Below are positions 8,750 to 18,132 of a stretch of DNA of 64,000 bases, in pieces. Numbering within the stretch: the stretch's first letter is position 1; the number at the start of each line of letters is the position of its first letter. A program made the translations under genes and the position numbers. The stretch is from JBCBDX01 sp038529265. Lineage in GTDB: Bacteria; Pseudomonadota; Alphaproteobacteria; Rhizobiales; Rhizobiaceae. The stretch lies in the NCBI GenBank assembly GCA_038529265.1, contig JBCBDX010000011.1, positions 62,001 to 126,000 of the forward strand. The letters run 5' to 3'. The notes under the pieces were generated by a model. That model saw nothing but the letters and a program-made list of their open reading frames with translations. It searched no databases and was not told where the DNA came from.

Positions 8750-9646
8750 TTGGTTGCACAGCCGCAAAGCATGACCGGTTTCGGATCAGCGCAATTAGCG
8801 AACGATCTTTTGATTGGCCGTTGTGATGTTCGCTCCGTTAACGGCAAGGGCCTAGATATAAAGCTTAGGCTGCCATCTGGCTTCGAAGCGATGGAAGTGG
8901 CGATCAAAAAGCGCGTATCTGCAAGTCTTGGCCGCGGCAACATTCAGCTTTTTCTGGCAGTTGAGCAGGTCGGCGCCAAGGATGGCCTTGCGATTGACAT
9001 GCCAGTTTTACGTTCACTTCATGCACAAGCCTTAGCCGCCGCCGAAGAGCTTGGCATAGCGCCACCAACGAGCGACGGATTGCTATCTTTGCGCGGTGTC
9101 ATCAGCACCGAAGACGGCAAGAGTGTATTTGATCTTGAAGACGAAGCGCTTGTCGTAGCCATCCACCAATTGGTCGATGAGGCGGTAGGCCAACTCGTCG
9201 AGGGCCGCAGGGAAGAGGGCGCTGCGCTCGTATCAATTCTTACGCAGCATTTGAACCGCATTGGTGAACTCATTGATGCCGCTGTTGCCGATGCTGATAG
9301 TCAGCCCGAAGCGATCAGTTTGCGGTTCCACCAGCAGCTTAAATCGCTACTTGGATCTGACATGGCAGTTGATCCGCAGCGGTTGGCGTCAGAAGTGGCC
9401 CTGCTGGTCACAAAGGCTGATGTACGTGAAGAGACCGATCGGCTCAAAACCCATGTTGAAGCAGCAAGGGCATTGCTTGGCGATGGCGATGTAATTGGAC
9501 GGCGGTTCGATTTTCTGACCCAGGAATTCAATCGCGAAGCGAATACGCTTTGTTCGAAATCCGTCTCAAAGGGGCTGACAGCTATTGGCCTTGAACTGAA
9601 AGCTGTCATTGATCAAATGCGTGAGCAGGTGCAAAACCTGCAATAG
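8750..9646 (+). CDS. yicC: YicC-family endoribonuclease-like protein
   Basis: 298 residues from a TTG at 8750 (MVAQPQSMTGFG); an ATG at 8771 would remove the short segment that usually precedes MTGF in this family. The family has an N-terminal YicC domain and a C-terminal DUF1732 segment; E. coli YicC has been linked to RNA cleavage and sRNA turnover. The conserved C-terminal block is visible: DVREETDRLKTH, then GRRFDFLTQEFNREANTLCSKS in shortened form here, then ELKAVIDQMREQVQN. Tightly packed between mltG and gmk, so probably co-transcribed. Family assignment is firm; the cellular role is less so. Confidence 0.92.
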   Translation: MVAQPQSMTGFGSAQLANDLLIGRCDVRSVNGKGLDIKLRLPSGFEAMEVAIKKRVSASLGRGNIQLFLAVEQVGAKDGLAIDMPVLRSLHAQALAAAEELGIAPPTSDGLLSLRGVISTEDGKSVFDLEDEALVVAIHQLVDEAVGQLVEGRREEGAALVSILTQHLNRIGELIDAAVADADSQPEAISLRFHQQLKSLLGSDMAVDPQRLASEVALLVTKADVREETDRLKTHVEAARALLGDGDVIGRRFDFLTQEFNREANTLCSKSVSKGLTAIGLELKAVIDQMREQVQNLQ

Positions 9647-9665
9647 GACTTTGAGGGGGACACCG

Positions 9666-10307
9666 ATGACTGACGCCAACCGCTTTGGCATTCAACGACG
9701 CGGACTAATGCTCGTCTTGTCTTCCCCATCGGGCGCGGGAAAATCGACCATTGCACGCAATCTTCTTGAGCAGGATGATGCTTTTGAGCTCTCGGTGAGT
9801 GTTACAACACGCGCGCGGCGCGGCAGTGAGATTGAAGGTGTCCATTACCGATTCATCGATGAAAAGACGTTTCTGCGTATGCGCGATGAGGATGAATTCA
9901 TCGAGCATGCCGAGGTTCACGGCAACTACTATGCGACGCCGCGTGCCCCCGTGGAGGATGCGATGACCGGCGGTCGTGACATGCTCTTTGATATCGATGT
10001 GCAGGGTGGCTTGCAGATGATGGAAAAGGTGCGTGCTGACGTCGTTTCAATATTCATCCTGCCGCCATCGATGGAAGAACTGGAAGCGCGGCTAAACCGC
10101 CGTGCTGAAGATGCACCGGAAGTCATCGCTGAACGCTTGGGCAATGCGCGCGAAGAAATCGGCTACTGGAACCAATATGATTATGTGATCATCAATAAAG
10201 ACCTGAACGAGGCTTTCGAGTCCATCCGGTCGATCATCACTGCGGAACGACTCAAGCGCGCTCGTCGTCCCGGGCTGTTTGGTTTTGTCGATGGTTTGAT
10301 GACCTAG
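9666..10307 (+). CDS. gmk: Guanylate kinase
   Basis: 213 residues. Transfers phosphate from ATP to GMP (or dGMP), an essential step to GTP. The P-loop SSPSGAGKST is at 19-28, the GMP-binding lid segment TTRARRGSEIEGVHYRF follows, and FDIDVQGG is the Walker-B-like strand. The ATG at 9666 has a strong ribosome site (GAGGGGG) 6-12 bases before it; the in-frame start at 9609 lies inside yicC and is rejected. The stop codon overlaps that of the convergent rsmA by four bases. Confidence 0.97.
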   Translation: MTDANRFGIQRRGLMLVLSSPSGAGKSTIARNLLEQDDAFELSVSVTTRARRGSEIEGVHYRFIDEKTFLRMRDEDEFIEHAEVHGNYYATPRAPVEDAMTGGRDMLFDIDVQGGLQMMEKVRADVVSIFILPPSMEELEARLNRRAEDAPEVIAERLGNAREEIGYWNQYDYVIINKDLNEAFESIRSIITAERLKRARRPGLFGFVDGLMT

Positions 10308-11161
10308 AGCTGACTTTTCGCGGAGAACGCATTCGCCAACGTGCAGAATTCTTCAACGCTGAGTGTTTCGGCGCGCCGTGTTGGCTCAATTCCAGCGCTT
10401 TCAAGCAGGTCAGTGCCGCCTATGGGTTTGAGGCTTTGACGCAGCATTTTGCGACGTTGGCCAAAGGCATGCTTGGTCACTGTTTCAAGTGCCTGAAGTT
10501 TCACATCAATGGGGCGTTCACGCGGCACCAGATGAACCACTGATGATGTGACTTTGGGCGGCGGCCAGAAAGCTTGCGGCGGCACGTCAAAGGCGATGTT
10601 TGGTTCGGTGCGCCACTGGGCCAGAACGGCAAGGCGGCCGTAAGCACCGGTGCCTGGTTCCGCGCAAATTCGAAGCGCCACTTCCCGTTGAAACATCAAC
10701 GTCAACGATTGGAAGCATGGCGGCCAGTCATCGCCTGTCAGCCAGCGCGTCAGCAATTCCGTTCCGATATTGTACGGAAGGTTCGCGACAATCTTCGTCC
10801 TGTCATCACCAAGCGTGGTGAAATCCGTCTCAAGTGCGTCGCCCTCGATAATTTTCAGACGACCCGGATAATGATCAGCAATTTCAGCAAGCGCCGGAAG
10901 AGCACGCGCATCGCGTTCAATCACCGTGACGCTTTTCGCACCTTCCATCAACAGCGCGCGGGTTAAGCCCCCGGGGCCCGGCCCAACTTCGACGATATGA
11001 GTGTCTGATAGACCACCTGCAGCGCGGGCAATTTTTGAGGTCAGATTTAGATCGAGCAGGAAGTTTTGACCGAGCGCTTTCTTGGCGATGAGATCGTAAG
11101 CTTCGATTACAGCACGAAGCGGAGGCAGGCCGTCCACCGCACGTTCGCTATTTGCGGTCAT
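10304..11161 (-). CDS. rsmA: 16S rRNA dimethyladenosine transferase
   Basis: 285 residues (KsgA). Uses S-adenosylmethionine to dimethylate two adjacent adenines near the 3' end of 16S rRNA late in 30S assembly. SAM-binding motif I (VEVGPGPGGLTRAL) and the catalytic NLPYNIGT motif IV are intact, and ALGQNFLLD near the N-terminus is the family signature. Its start overlaps the pdxA stop by four bases (ATGA), indicating translational coupling; the pdxA-rsmA order is standard in proteobacteria. Converges with gmk. Confidence 0.96.
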   Translation of the reverse strand: MTANSERAVDGLPPLRAVIEAYDLIAKKALGQNFLLDLNLTSKIARAAGGLSDTHIVEVGPGPGGLTRALLMEGAKSVTVIERDARALPALAEIADHYPGRLKIIEGDALETDFTTLGDDRTKIVANLPYNIGTELLTRWLTGDDWPPCFQSLTLMFQREVALRICAEPGTGAYGRLAVLAQWRTEPNIAFDVPPQAFWPPPKVTSSVVHLVPRERPIDVKLQALETVTKHAFGQRRKMLRQSLKPIGGTDLLESAGIEPTRRAETLSVEEFCTLANAFSAKSQL

Positions 11162-12186
11162 ACACCTGTCGCCTCTTCAAGCGCCATCGCCCCGCATGCT
11201 CTTAGGGCGGCAATAAAACTGTCTGAACGCGCTTTGCCGGTTCCAGCAATGTCGAATGCCGTGCCGTGATCCGGTGATGTACGGATAAAGGGGAGGCCAA
11301 GCGTGATGTTGACCCCATCATCGAACGCCAGCGTCTTGGCCGGGATTAGCGCCTGATCATGATACATGCATATGGCAGCGTCATAGCTGGTGCGAGCGGC
11401 GGCGTGAAACATGGTATCGGCAGGGAGCGGCCCGCGCGCATCAATACCTTTTTCATTGGTAGCCACAATGGCGGGCGCCACAATCTGATCATCCTCAATG
11501 CCCAATGCACCACCTTCACCCGCGTGCGGGTTAAGACCGGCAACAGCAAGACGCGGCGAGGCGATGCCGAACCTGCTCTTCAGGTCGCGGTCCACGATTT
11601 CAATAGTCGCTTCAATGTCAGACTGATGCAGCGCTGAGGGAACATCTGCCAGCGGAATGTGGATAGTGACCGGCACGGTTCTAAGATCCGGACCGGCAAT
11701 CATCATCACCGCGCGCGCACGCTTACCATCAATACTTTTAGCAAGCGCGCCAAGAAACTCTGTGTGCCCGGGATGCTCAAAACCAGCGTCATAAAGCGGT
11801 TTCTTTGCAATGGGCGCGGTGACCATACCGCAAAAAAGCCCCGCTTGAATGCCATCAACGCAGCGCTCAATGGCCTCTAATATACCTTTGGCATGAGCGC
11901 TTGTCGGTTCGCCAGGCTGCTCGACAAAGCGTTCTGCCAAAGGCAAGACCGGCAACATATTGTCCGCTAAACCGACCGCATCAGCTACCTGCGCAATCGA
12001 AACAATCTCCACTGGGAGCTCTAGTGTCGAAGCGCGCGCTGCCAGTTGTGAAGGGTCACCAAAGCAAGCAAAGGCAGGTAAGTTGCGGCCGTGTGTTGCC
12101 ACGGCTGTCAGGATAACATCCGGTCCAATTCCGGAAGGGTCGCCACAACTAACGGCGATTGGCTTGAGGCTGTCGTTGCGGTTCAC
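11158..12186 (-). CDS. pdxA: 4-hydroxythreonine-4-phosphate dehydrogenase
   Basis: 342 residues. Oxidises 4-phosphohydroxy-L-threonine with NAD+ in the DXP-dependent route to pyridoxal phosphate. The N-terminal CGDPSGIGPDV motif and three metal-binding His contexts (HPGHTEFLG, GLNPHAGE, MYHDQALIPAK) are all present. It starts six bases after the surA-like stop and overlaps rsmA, forming the tail of an lptF-lptG-lptD-surA-pdxA-rsmA series. Confidence 0.96.
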   Translation of the reverse strand: MNRNDSLKPIAVSCGDPSGIGPDVILTAVATHGRNLPAFACFGDPSQLAARASTLELPVEIVSIAQVADAVGLADNMLPVLPLAERFVEQPGEPTSAHAKGILEAIERCVDGIQAGLFCGMVTAPIAKKPLYDAGFEHPGHTEFLGALAKSIDGKRARAVMMIAGPDLRTVPVTIHIPLADVPSALHQSDIEATIEIVDRDLKSRFGIASPRLAVAGLNPHAGEGGALGIEDDQIVAPAIVATNEKGIDARGPLPADTMFHAAARTSYDAAICMYHDQALIPAKTLAFDDGVNITLGLPFIRTSPDHGTAFDIAGTGKARSDSFIAALRACGAMALEEATGV

Positions 12187-12192
12187 AGCCTA

Positions 12193-13152
12193 TCAGCGCC
12201 GTTCAATTCTCGCATTGGCGCGCAATTCTTCAAGGAAATCAGCGCCTGCACCACCGCCATCAGCTTCCAGCGCTTCGGTTGAAAACTCAAGTTGAGCAAC
12301 GCGGTCATCGCTCACAGTGCGTGCACGGCACACAATAATGAATTCGGCACCGCGTGGCGTCTCACGAACCCGCGTTGTCTGGCCGGTTTGCAAGCCCGAG
12401 ACAAACTCTTTCCAATCATCGGGCAGTTCCAATTCAAGGCGGCGGCCAAGGTCGCGCACTGAAACGTCGCGCAATCCTTGCGCGAGAGTAATCGTTTGTT
12501 CGCATCCATTGACGAGCCCGCGCATATTGTTGGCCTCCTGCACGCGCGCGCGCATGCTGCCACGCGCATTTTGCGGCACCACAAAGATCACTTGCTGCAG
12601 AATATACTCGGTTGAGGTTGGTTTTTGCCCTCCCTGTTCGAGCATCTTGGCTACCACGTCCTGCTCGCTCATCAAGCTGCCGCCGGTTGCGCGCTCACGC
12701 GCGCGCAGTGTTTGGCCCCAGCCAATCTGATTGCGGATAAATTCTTTAAAGTGCTTTGTGGTAACGCCAGACTGGTTGAGGACATTGCTTAGCTGTGCAG
12801 TGCTCAAATTATTGTTGCGGGCAAAGTTGGCGTACGCACTATCAACCATTGAGTCCGGAATACGAATACCGGCACGCCGTGTGGCGTAGCGCTTGAGCGC
12901 TTCTTCGGTCAGTTGTTCTTCTGCTGTGCCGTTCAAGTTACCAGACCGCCGCTGCAACCTCAAAAACGCGACACGGCGTGCAATGTCGTAGCTGGTCACT
13001 ACTTCATTGTTGACGATAACACGCACTTCAGATGCATGGGAGATGCTGCTCCCGTCTAAACTGCCGCCGATAGTGGTGGCAATTGCGATCAGGCCCGCAA
13101 ACAGCGCCTTACGAAAGCCAGTGCGCATTTGTTCGTTTGTTGCTTTTTCCAT
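12193..13152 (-). CDS. SurA-like periplasmic chaperone / peptidyl-prolyl isomerase
   Basis: 319 residues from the ATG at 13152 (MEKATNEQMRTG). A start at 13260 would add 36 residues before an otherwise clean signal peptide (KALFAGLIAIATTIGGSL). After the signal, EVRVIVNNEVVTSYDIARRV is the SurA N-domain entry (given here as one 20-residue block), and the middle region is helical. The segment TSTEYILQQVIFVVP to FIIVCRAR resembles one diverged parvulin domain; E. coli SurA has two. It sits between lptD and pdxA, as surA does in E. coli, and probably helps fold outer membrane proteins such as LptD. Isomerase activity is uncertain because the parvulin active-site residues are not evident. Confidence 0.82.
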   Translation of the reverse strand: MEKATNEQMRTGFRKALFAGLIAIATTIGGSLDGSSISHASEVRVIVNNEVVTSYDIARRVAFLRLQRRSGNLNGTAEEQLTEEALKRYATRRAGIRIPDSMVDSAYANFARNNNLSTAQLSNVLNQSGVTTKHFKEFIRNQIGWGQTLRARERATGGSLMSEQDVVAKMLEQGGQKPTSTEYILQQVIFVVPQNARGSMRARVQEANNMRGLVNGCEQTITLAQGLRDVSVRDLGRRLELELPDDWKEFVSGLQTGQTTRVRETPRGAEFIIVCRARTVSDDRVAQLEFSTEALEADGGGAGADFLEELRANARIERR

Positions 13153-13274
13153 CCCAGCCAATTTCCACTCCCGGATGCAGTTCGTGGCCCAACGCAATTT
13201 TGCCGCAAGACGCATCGGGGATACAAGCCATTTTCGCAAATCTGGGCGAAAGCACGGCATTTGTGTTCAAATTA

Positions 13275-15623
13275 TCAGAAAAGGCTCTTCGACGTTCCAC
13301 CAAAGTCGCCAATTGTCTTCAAAGAGAAGCGTAACGTGTAATTTTCGTTCAGTTCGTCTGACGCATTGCGGTCTTGAGTATAGCCAAACTCAAAAACGAA
13401 GCACTCGTCATCATACATCAGGCCGATGCCATTGCGGTCAATCGACCCGAGCGCAATATCATAGGTGGCAAAGCCGGAGACGGTCCAATATTCGCCGACG
13501 CTCAGGCCAGCACGCGCCGTCACTTCTTCGCGCAGTTCTGAGAAGGCATAGGTTGGCTGTGCTTCCTGACGAGCATAGTCAATGGAAGCATCGATCAAGT
13601 CGTTCTTAAACGAGACGCCCGCATCGACGCGGCGAACTTCAAATGTGTTCTCATCAAATCGGGCGCCAACGCTTGCACCAAATCCACTGGCAGTTTGAAT
13701 GCCAAAGGAGCCAACAAAGTCAGAAACATCCGACTCAAGTCCTGAATCCGCACCGGCATTGACGAAGTCAGCTTGCGCGAACGAATTCACACCAGCCAAA
13801 TGGTAAGATTGGCCGAAGACACCATTGAGCACGACGCCATTGTCGAACGTTCCGGTATAGCGAATGCCGACATTGGCGCGCGTACCACCTTCAACGCGGT
13901 CAAAGCCTGAAAACTTGTCACGCGAGAAGAGATTGGATGTATCAAAGACAAAGCTCTGCGCGTCTTCATTTGGCAGCGTTCCTGCGCCAGTTTCGTCCGG
14001 GCGCACATAAATCTGGCCAATCGGTTCCAGCACATGGGCCGCGCTGGTGGAGGAAAAGAGGATGGGCCAACGCATTTCCATCCCCGCAGTGATCATGCCG
14101 CGGAAATAGCTCTCATTGTCCGTAAAGGCAGCACCGCTCGCACTGACATCGCCGGGATTGATAGCATCAAAATAGAAGGCATCGCCCTGTGCTGCCAAAA
14201 GGGGTGTCGCTACCAGCCCGCCCGACGTGATGAATTGGCGATCCCATTCTACATCAACGGATGTGCGACCGTTAAACCCGTCCAGACCAAAGGTGGCGAA
14301 ATTGTCGGTGCCTAAAGAGGCTCGCTGATCGAGATCATCGCGCAAATTGTTGCGGGAGTTGACGGTGAAGCTCAGATTGCCACCGGCAACGCCTTCGAAA
14401 GTGCGCTCATAATCAACGCTCGGCAGAACGGCTGATTGGCGCCCGTCATTGCCAAATTCCGTGCTTTCCTGGAGGTCATACTTCAAGAAACGCGTATCGA
14501 AATAGCTGCGGTCATCAAGGCCAGTCAAAAACACTTCATTGCGTTGAACGAACCCGTTGAAGCCATTGATGCCATAGGTGCGAGAAAAGTTCTTGTCCGA
14601 CTGCAGAAGACCGTTCCAGCCGAAAACCCAACGCGGATTGATTTCAAACCGACCGGAAGTGCCAATCATGCCTCGGTTGACGTTTTGTGCATCGACCCTG
14701 TTGTTTTCGAAAGCGTCTGGCTGAAGCTGGTGGATGCCAGCGATTTTCAGATTGTATTGGCCATTCTCCAATCGGTGCCGCCATTCGGCTTCACCTAAAA
14801 AGCCTTGCCGAGTGTAGCCTGTTGAACGGAACGTGACATCATAGTTCGGAGCCAAAGCCCAAAAGAACGGAACTTGTGCTCCGAAGCCTAGCTCATCACT
14901 GTAGCTAAACGTTGGTGCCAGGAAACCGGTTTTGCGACGCACTGTAGGATCGGCGGTTGTAAAAACCGGTACAAATGCCAACGGAATACCAAGGAACTCA
15001 AACCGGGCATTTTCAAAGCGGATGGTTTTTTCTTCGCCGTTCCATATGATCTTCTGTGATTTGATTTGCCAGACCAAAGGTTTGTCCGGGTTTTCCGCGC
15101 ACGGCTCACAGGCCGTGTAAATGCCATTGTTGAAGATCGTAACAGTGCCGCCCTGACGCTCGGCGCTCTCGGCTGCAAAACGGGTGTTTTCTGGCGTCAC
15201 AACGCGCAGGCCATTTACAAAGCCATTGGCGAAATCGTCGGTTATGTCCAACTCATCGGCAAGTGTGCGCGTGCCATCAGGTTGCAGCAGCTCAACATTG
15301 CCTTGCGCGATCAAGCGACCTGTTGCCTCCACATAGGTCACGCGATCCGCTACCAGGCGGTTGCCATCAAACTCGATACGCACATCGCCGCTAGCTGCAA
15401 CGGTGCCGCTATCATTGTCATAAATCAGATCATCAGCCTGCAGGAGCAGCTGTGCGTTAGGATCGGTGGTTATGCCAAGATCATCTGCCGATTGCGCATG
15501 AAGGTTTGTCGGCGCAGACATGACGGCACAAGCGGCCACAAGCGCGCAAAGTGCGACAGCACTACGCATACCTAACAGGCCGCTTTTTTTGTGTCGCAGC
15601 GACATGTGTCCCTTAACGCTCAT
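13275..15623 (-). CDS. lptD: LPS-assembly outer membrane protein LptD
   Basis: 782 residues. LptD with LptE forms the outer-membrane pore that inserts lipopolysaccharide into the outer leaflet. Signal peptide ~1-44 ends at NLHAQS. Next comes an OstA/LptA-like beta-jellyroll (~50-190, including GDVRIEFDGNRLVADRVTY), then a long beta-barrel rich in alternating aromatics, ending in a terminal Phe (GTSKSLF) as Bam substrates do. A Cys pair (ACEPC) occurs near 170 but the multi-Cys pattern of E. coli LptD is reduced. The ATG overlaps the lptG stop by four bases. lptE is not in this window. Confidence 0.93.
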   Translation of the reverse strand: MSVKGHMSLRHKKSGLLGMRSAVALCALVAACAVMSAPTNLHAQSADDLGITTDPNAQLLLQADDLIYDNDSGTVAASGDVRIEFDGNRLVADRVTYVEATGRLIAQGNVELLQPDGTRTLADELDITDDFANGFVNGLRVVTPENTRFAAESAERQGGTVTIFNNGIYTACEPCAENPDKPLVWQIKSQKIIWNGEEKTIRFENARFEFLGIPLAFVPVFTTADPTVRRKTGFLAPTFSYSDELGFGAQVPFFWALAPNYDVTFRSTGYTRQGFLGEAEWRHRLENGQYNLKIAGIHQLQPDAFENNRVDAQNVNRGMIGTSGRFEINPRWVFGWNGLLQSDKNFSRTYGINGFNGFVQRNEVFLTGLDDRSYFDTRFLKYDLQESTEFGNDGRQSAVLPSVDYERTFEGVAGGNLSFTVNSRNNLRDDLDQRASLGTDNFATFGLDGFNGRTSVDVEWDRQFITSGGLVATPLLAAQGDAFYFDAINPGDVSASGAAFTDNESYFRGMITAGMEMRWPILFSSTSAAHVLEPIGQIYVRPDETGAGTLPNEDAQSFVFDTSNLFSRDKFSGFDRVEGGTRANVGIRYTGTFDNGVVLNGVFGQSYHLAGVNSFAQADFVNAGADSGLESDVSDFVGSFGIQTASGFGASVGARFDENTFEVRRVDAGVSFKNDLIDASIDYARQEAQPTYAFSELREEVTARAGLSVGEYWTVSGFATYDIALGSIDRNGIGLMYDDECFVFEFGYTQDRNASDELNENYTLRFSLKTIGDFGGTSKSLF

Positions 15624-16726
15624 CCATCCTCACGAAACAGCAGATACGTCACCGACGACATCGCTGCAACAAATACCGGAATCCATGCTGCAAGTACCGG
15701 ATGAATGATACCGGCGCTCCCGAAGGACTTGGTGAATTCCACGAGCACGTAAAGCATGAAGCCGCACGCTATGCCACCCACAATCATGGTTGCAGACTGG
15801 CCAAAACGCACAAAGCGTAAAGATACTGTCGATGCGATCATTGTCATGGCCACCAAAAGCAGCGGAAGTGCGACAAGTGCATGAAATTGCATCCGGAATG
15901 GGAATGCCGCCACGCCAAACGATTCTGCTGTGCTGATCTGCTTTGGAAGGGTGTAAACCGACACCATTTCCGGAGGCAGCAGCGCTTCAGCAATAATGTT
16001 TGCGTCAAGGCTGGTGGGCACCATCAACGTATCTCTGGCCGCTGGCGCGACACCAGCTTCAGTGGTTGTGACATTGCGCATGATCCAGCGGTTATCGTGT
16101 AAATCAGCCACTGTTGCATCGTGGCGGGCAATGACAGCGCCATCCGGCGACATACGAATGAACGTCGCGCCAACCAAACGTGTGCGGCCGTTGTGTTTGG
16201 CGGTACGCTGCGCGCTGATGATCCAGGTATCATCACTCTGTTCGTCTGACTGGCGTAGCCACGGTGCATTCTGCGATAAGAGACTGTTTTGTGCCGATGT
16301 GCCGCGCCACTGACCCTCAATCTGGGTAGCGCGTGAAAAACCTTCTGCCGCCAGGGGATTGATGACTAGCACAAACAGTAAACCAACGAACAATGCGCAC
16401 AGCCATGTCGGGCGCAAAAAAGCCCAGGCAGATACGCCGCTTGCGCGTGCCACAACCAACTCGTATTTGCGATTTAGCCCAATAAGCGTTGCAACCGTTG
16501 CGAACAGCATGATGAATGGAACTGCGATCTGAATGATCATCGGCACCCGCATCGCTGATACCAGAAGCGCAGCGCCCGCTGAATAGTCCGGTAATTGGCT
16601 GGTTCGGTTGGAGAACTCCGTAAAATCGATCAGCAGCGCAATCGACCCGATGCCAACCACGAAGTAAACCGTGTTGGCCAGCAACCTAAAGAAGATGTAG
16701 CGCTGAAGTGTTGCGGTAATCATCAT
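15620..16726 (-). CDS. lptG: LPS export ABC permease LptG
   Basis: 368 residues. LptF and LptG form the inner-membrane heterodimer that, with the LptB ATPase, extracts LPS and passes it to LptC/LptA. N-terminal LQRYIFFRLL is the YjgP/YjgQ signature. Three hydrophobic segments lie in the first ~120 residues (VGIGSIALLIDF; VPFIMLFATVATLIG; LCALFVGLLFVLVI), then a periplasmic domain (~130-270), then three more segments to the end. Overlaps both lptF and lptD by four bases, so translation of the three is coupled. LptG rather than LptF by order only. Confidence 0.92.
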   Translation of the reverse strand: MMITATLQRYIFFRLLANTVYFVVGIGSIALLIDFTEFSNRTSQLPDYSAGAALLVSAMRVPMIIQIAVPFIMLFATVATLIGLNRKYELVVARASGVSAWAFLRPTWLCALFVGLLFVLVINPLAAEGFSRATQIEGQWRGTSAQNSLLSQNAPWLRQSDEQSDDTWIISAQRTAKHNGRTRLVGATFIRMSPDGAVIARHDATVADLHDNRWIMRNVTTTEAGVAPAARDTLMVPTSLDANIIAEALLPPEMVSVYTLPKQISTAESFGVAAFPFRMQFHALVALPLLLVAMTMIASTVSLRFVRFGQSATMIVGGIACGFMLYVLVEFTKSFGSAGIIHPVLAAWIPVFVAAMSSVTYLLFREDG

Positions 16727-17973
16727 GACGTTGCTGCCCGCGCTTGAAGGCGCTCTCGCACTCGGGTGTAAAGTTGACCGCCATAATGGGTTACGAACTC
16801 ATGTCCTTTGAATTCGATCCCGCGCAGGAACATGATCAAGCCAATCAAAATGCCAATGATCGGAATGCCGGCCAGTACGATGGCCAGCTCCGGTGAGTCC
16901 TTCGTTTCATTGTAGGCAAAATAAGTCGCCCAACGGTACAACATGCCCCCACCAAAAGCCATGAACATGGCAATGCCCCCCGCTGTCCGGTGCGATTGTG
17001 GTTGACCGATAATCGCCAGGGCCACCAATGCAAACAAGAATGGCATCAACCACTCGGTGAAGCGTTTAGTGACCTCTGCACGCGCTTGCCCTGGCCATCT
17101 TTGCGCAAATTTGTCATCGGCAGGTACATTCATCAGGTAGGATGTGTCCTGCTCGTGCAAGAAATACGTTGCTTCGCCGCCAGCCGACCCAAACTGGGCA
17201 AGACTGAGTGCATAGGTGTCGAAGCGTATGATGGAGACGTTGCCAGTTTCACTGTCCCGGCGGTGGATTTGTCCCTCGCGCATGGCTAGCGCTTCTGTCC
17301 CGTTAACATCAGCAACGACGGCAGACTGCGCAAAATAGTTGAGTTGTGTGCCTTCTTCCCGGGTGTCGGAAATCATCAAACCAGTCAGGCTGCCGTCAGG
17401 GTTCTTCTGATCGACATAAATAACGATGTCGCGTTCGGGACGTTCAAAACGACCTTCCGTGATGAAAGAAGTCAGCAAATCGCTTCGCGCATTGACCACC
17501 GTGTCACGAACCGCACGGTTGGACGCAGGCTCAATAAAATGATTGGAAATCAGGATAAAAGCAGCCGCCAGCGAGGCAACCAGCATGACCGGCCGTAAAA
17601 TCGCGCGACGGCTAACGCCTGCACTTGCCACAACAGGAAGTTCGCTATCGCTGTTCAGTGCATTAAAGACATTAACGACGCCAATGAGTATTCCAAATGG
17701 CAGTGTGATGCTGATCAATTGCGGTGTCAGATACGCCATGATGGTGAGAAAAACGAAGGCCGATTGTGCTGTGCCGGTCGCAAAATCAATGCGGGTAACA
17801 GCCTGCGTAATCCAAACAACGGCGAGCATGGCGGCAAACGCGCTGAATGAGGCGAAAAAGACGCGCCGAAATATATATCGCTCAATCGTACTCAATGGTT
17901 GCGCCTGCTTCTCACTTGTTTGGTCAAACCATAGTTTTGCCCAATGCCCAAGGCACGGATTTGATCTTCTCAA
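16723..17973 (-). CDS. lptF: LPS export ABC permease LptF
   Basis: 416 residues from the ATG at 17973, but the family start STIERYIFRRVFF implies the real start is probably the TTG at 17895 (about 390 residues). YjgP/YjgQ architecture: transmembrane segments near the N-terminus (FFASFSAFAAMLAVVW), a periplasmic beta-rich centre, and three C-terminal membrane segments (LFALVALAII; GGIAMFMAFGGGMLY; IVLAGIPIIGILIG). First gene of the lptF-lptG-lptD block; the gap to pepA (from 18132) must carry divergent promoters. lptB is not in the window. Confidence 0.9.
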   Translation of the reverse strand: MRRSNPCLGHWAKLWFDQTSEKQAQPLSTIERYIFRRVFFASFSAFAAMLAVVWITQAVTRIDFATGTAQSAFVFLTIMAYLTPQLISITLPFGILIGVVNVFNALNSDSELPVVASAGVSRRAILRPVMLVASLAAAFILISNHFIEPASNRAVRDTVVNARSDLLTSFITEGRFERPERDIVIYVDQKNPDGSLTGLMISDTREEGTQLNYFAQSAVVADVNGTEALAMREGQIHRRDSETGNVSIIRFDTYALSLAQFGSAGGEATYFLHEQDTSYLMNVPADDKFAQRWPGQARAEVTKRFTEWLMPFLFALVALAIIGQPQSHRTAGGIAMFMAFGGGMLYRWATYFAYNETKDSPELAIVLAGIPIIGILIGLIMFLRGIEFKGHEFVTHYGGQLYTRVRERLQARAATS

Positions 17974-18132
17974 TCAACCTTCCGTTAACAATATGATGGC
18001 GCGTGCTAATTGTTCGCAAAAGGGTTTGGTTAACAACCTTTGAAGCCTACTGCTTGCGAAGCCGTGCGTTCCTTGCCAAACGGTGTTTAGTCAACGCGGT
18101 GTTGCTGCCGATCAGAAATAAAAAGGTCTCCC

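Noticed and set aside
12312..12584. Possible small genes opposite surA/pdxA
   Set aside because: Shadows of the coding strand; no ribosome site or conserved motif.
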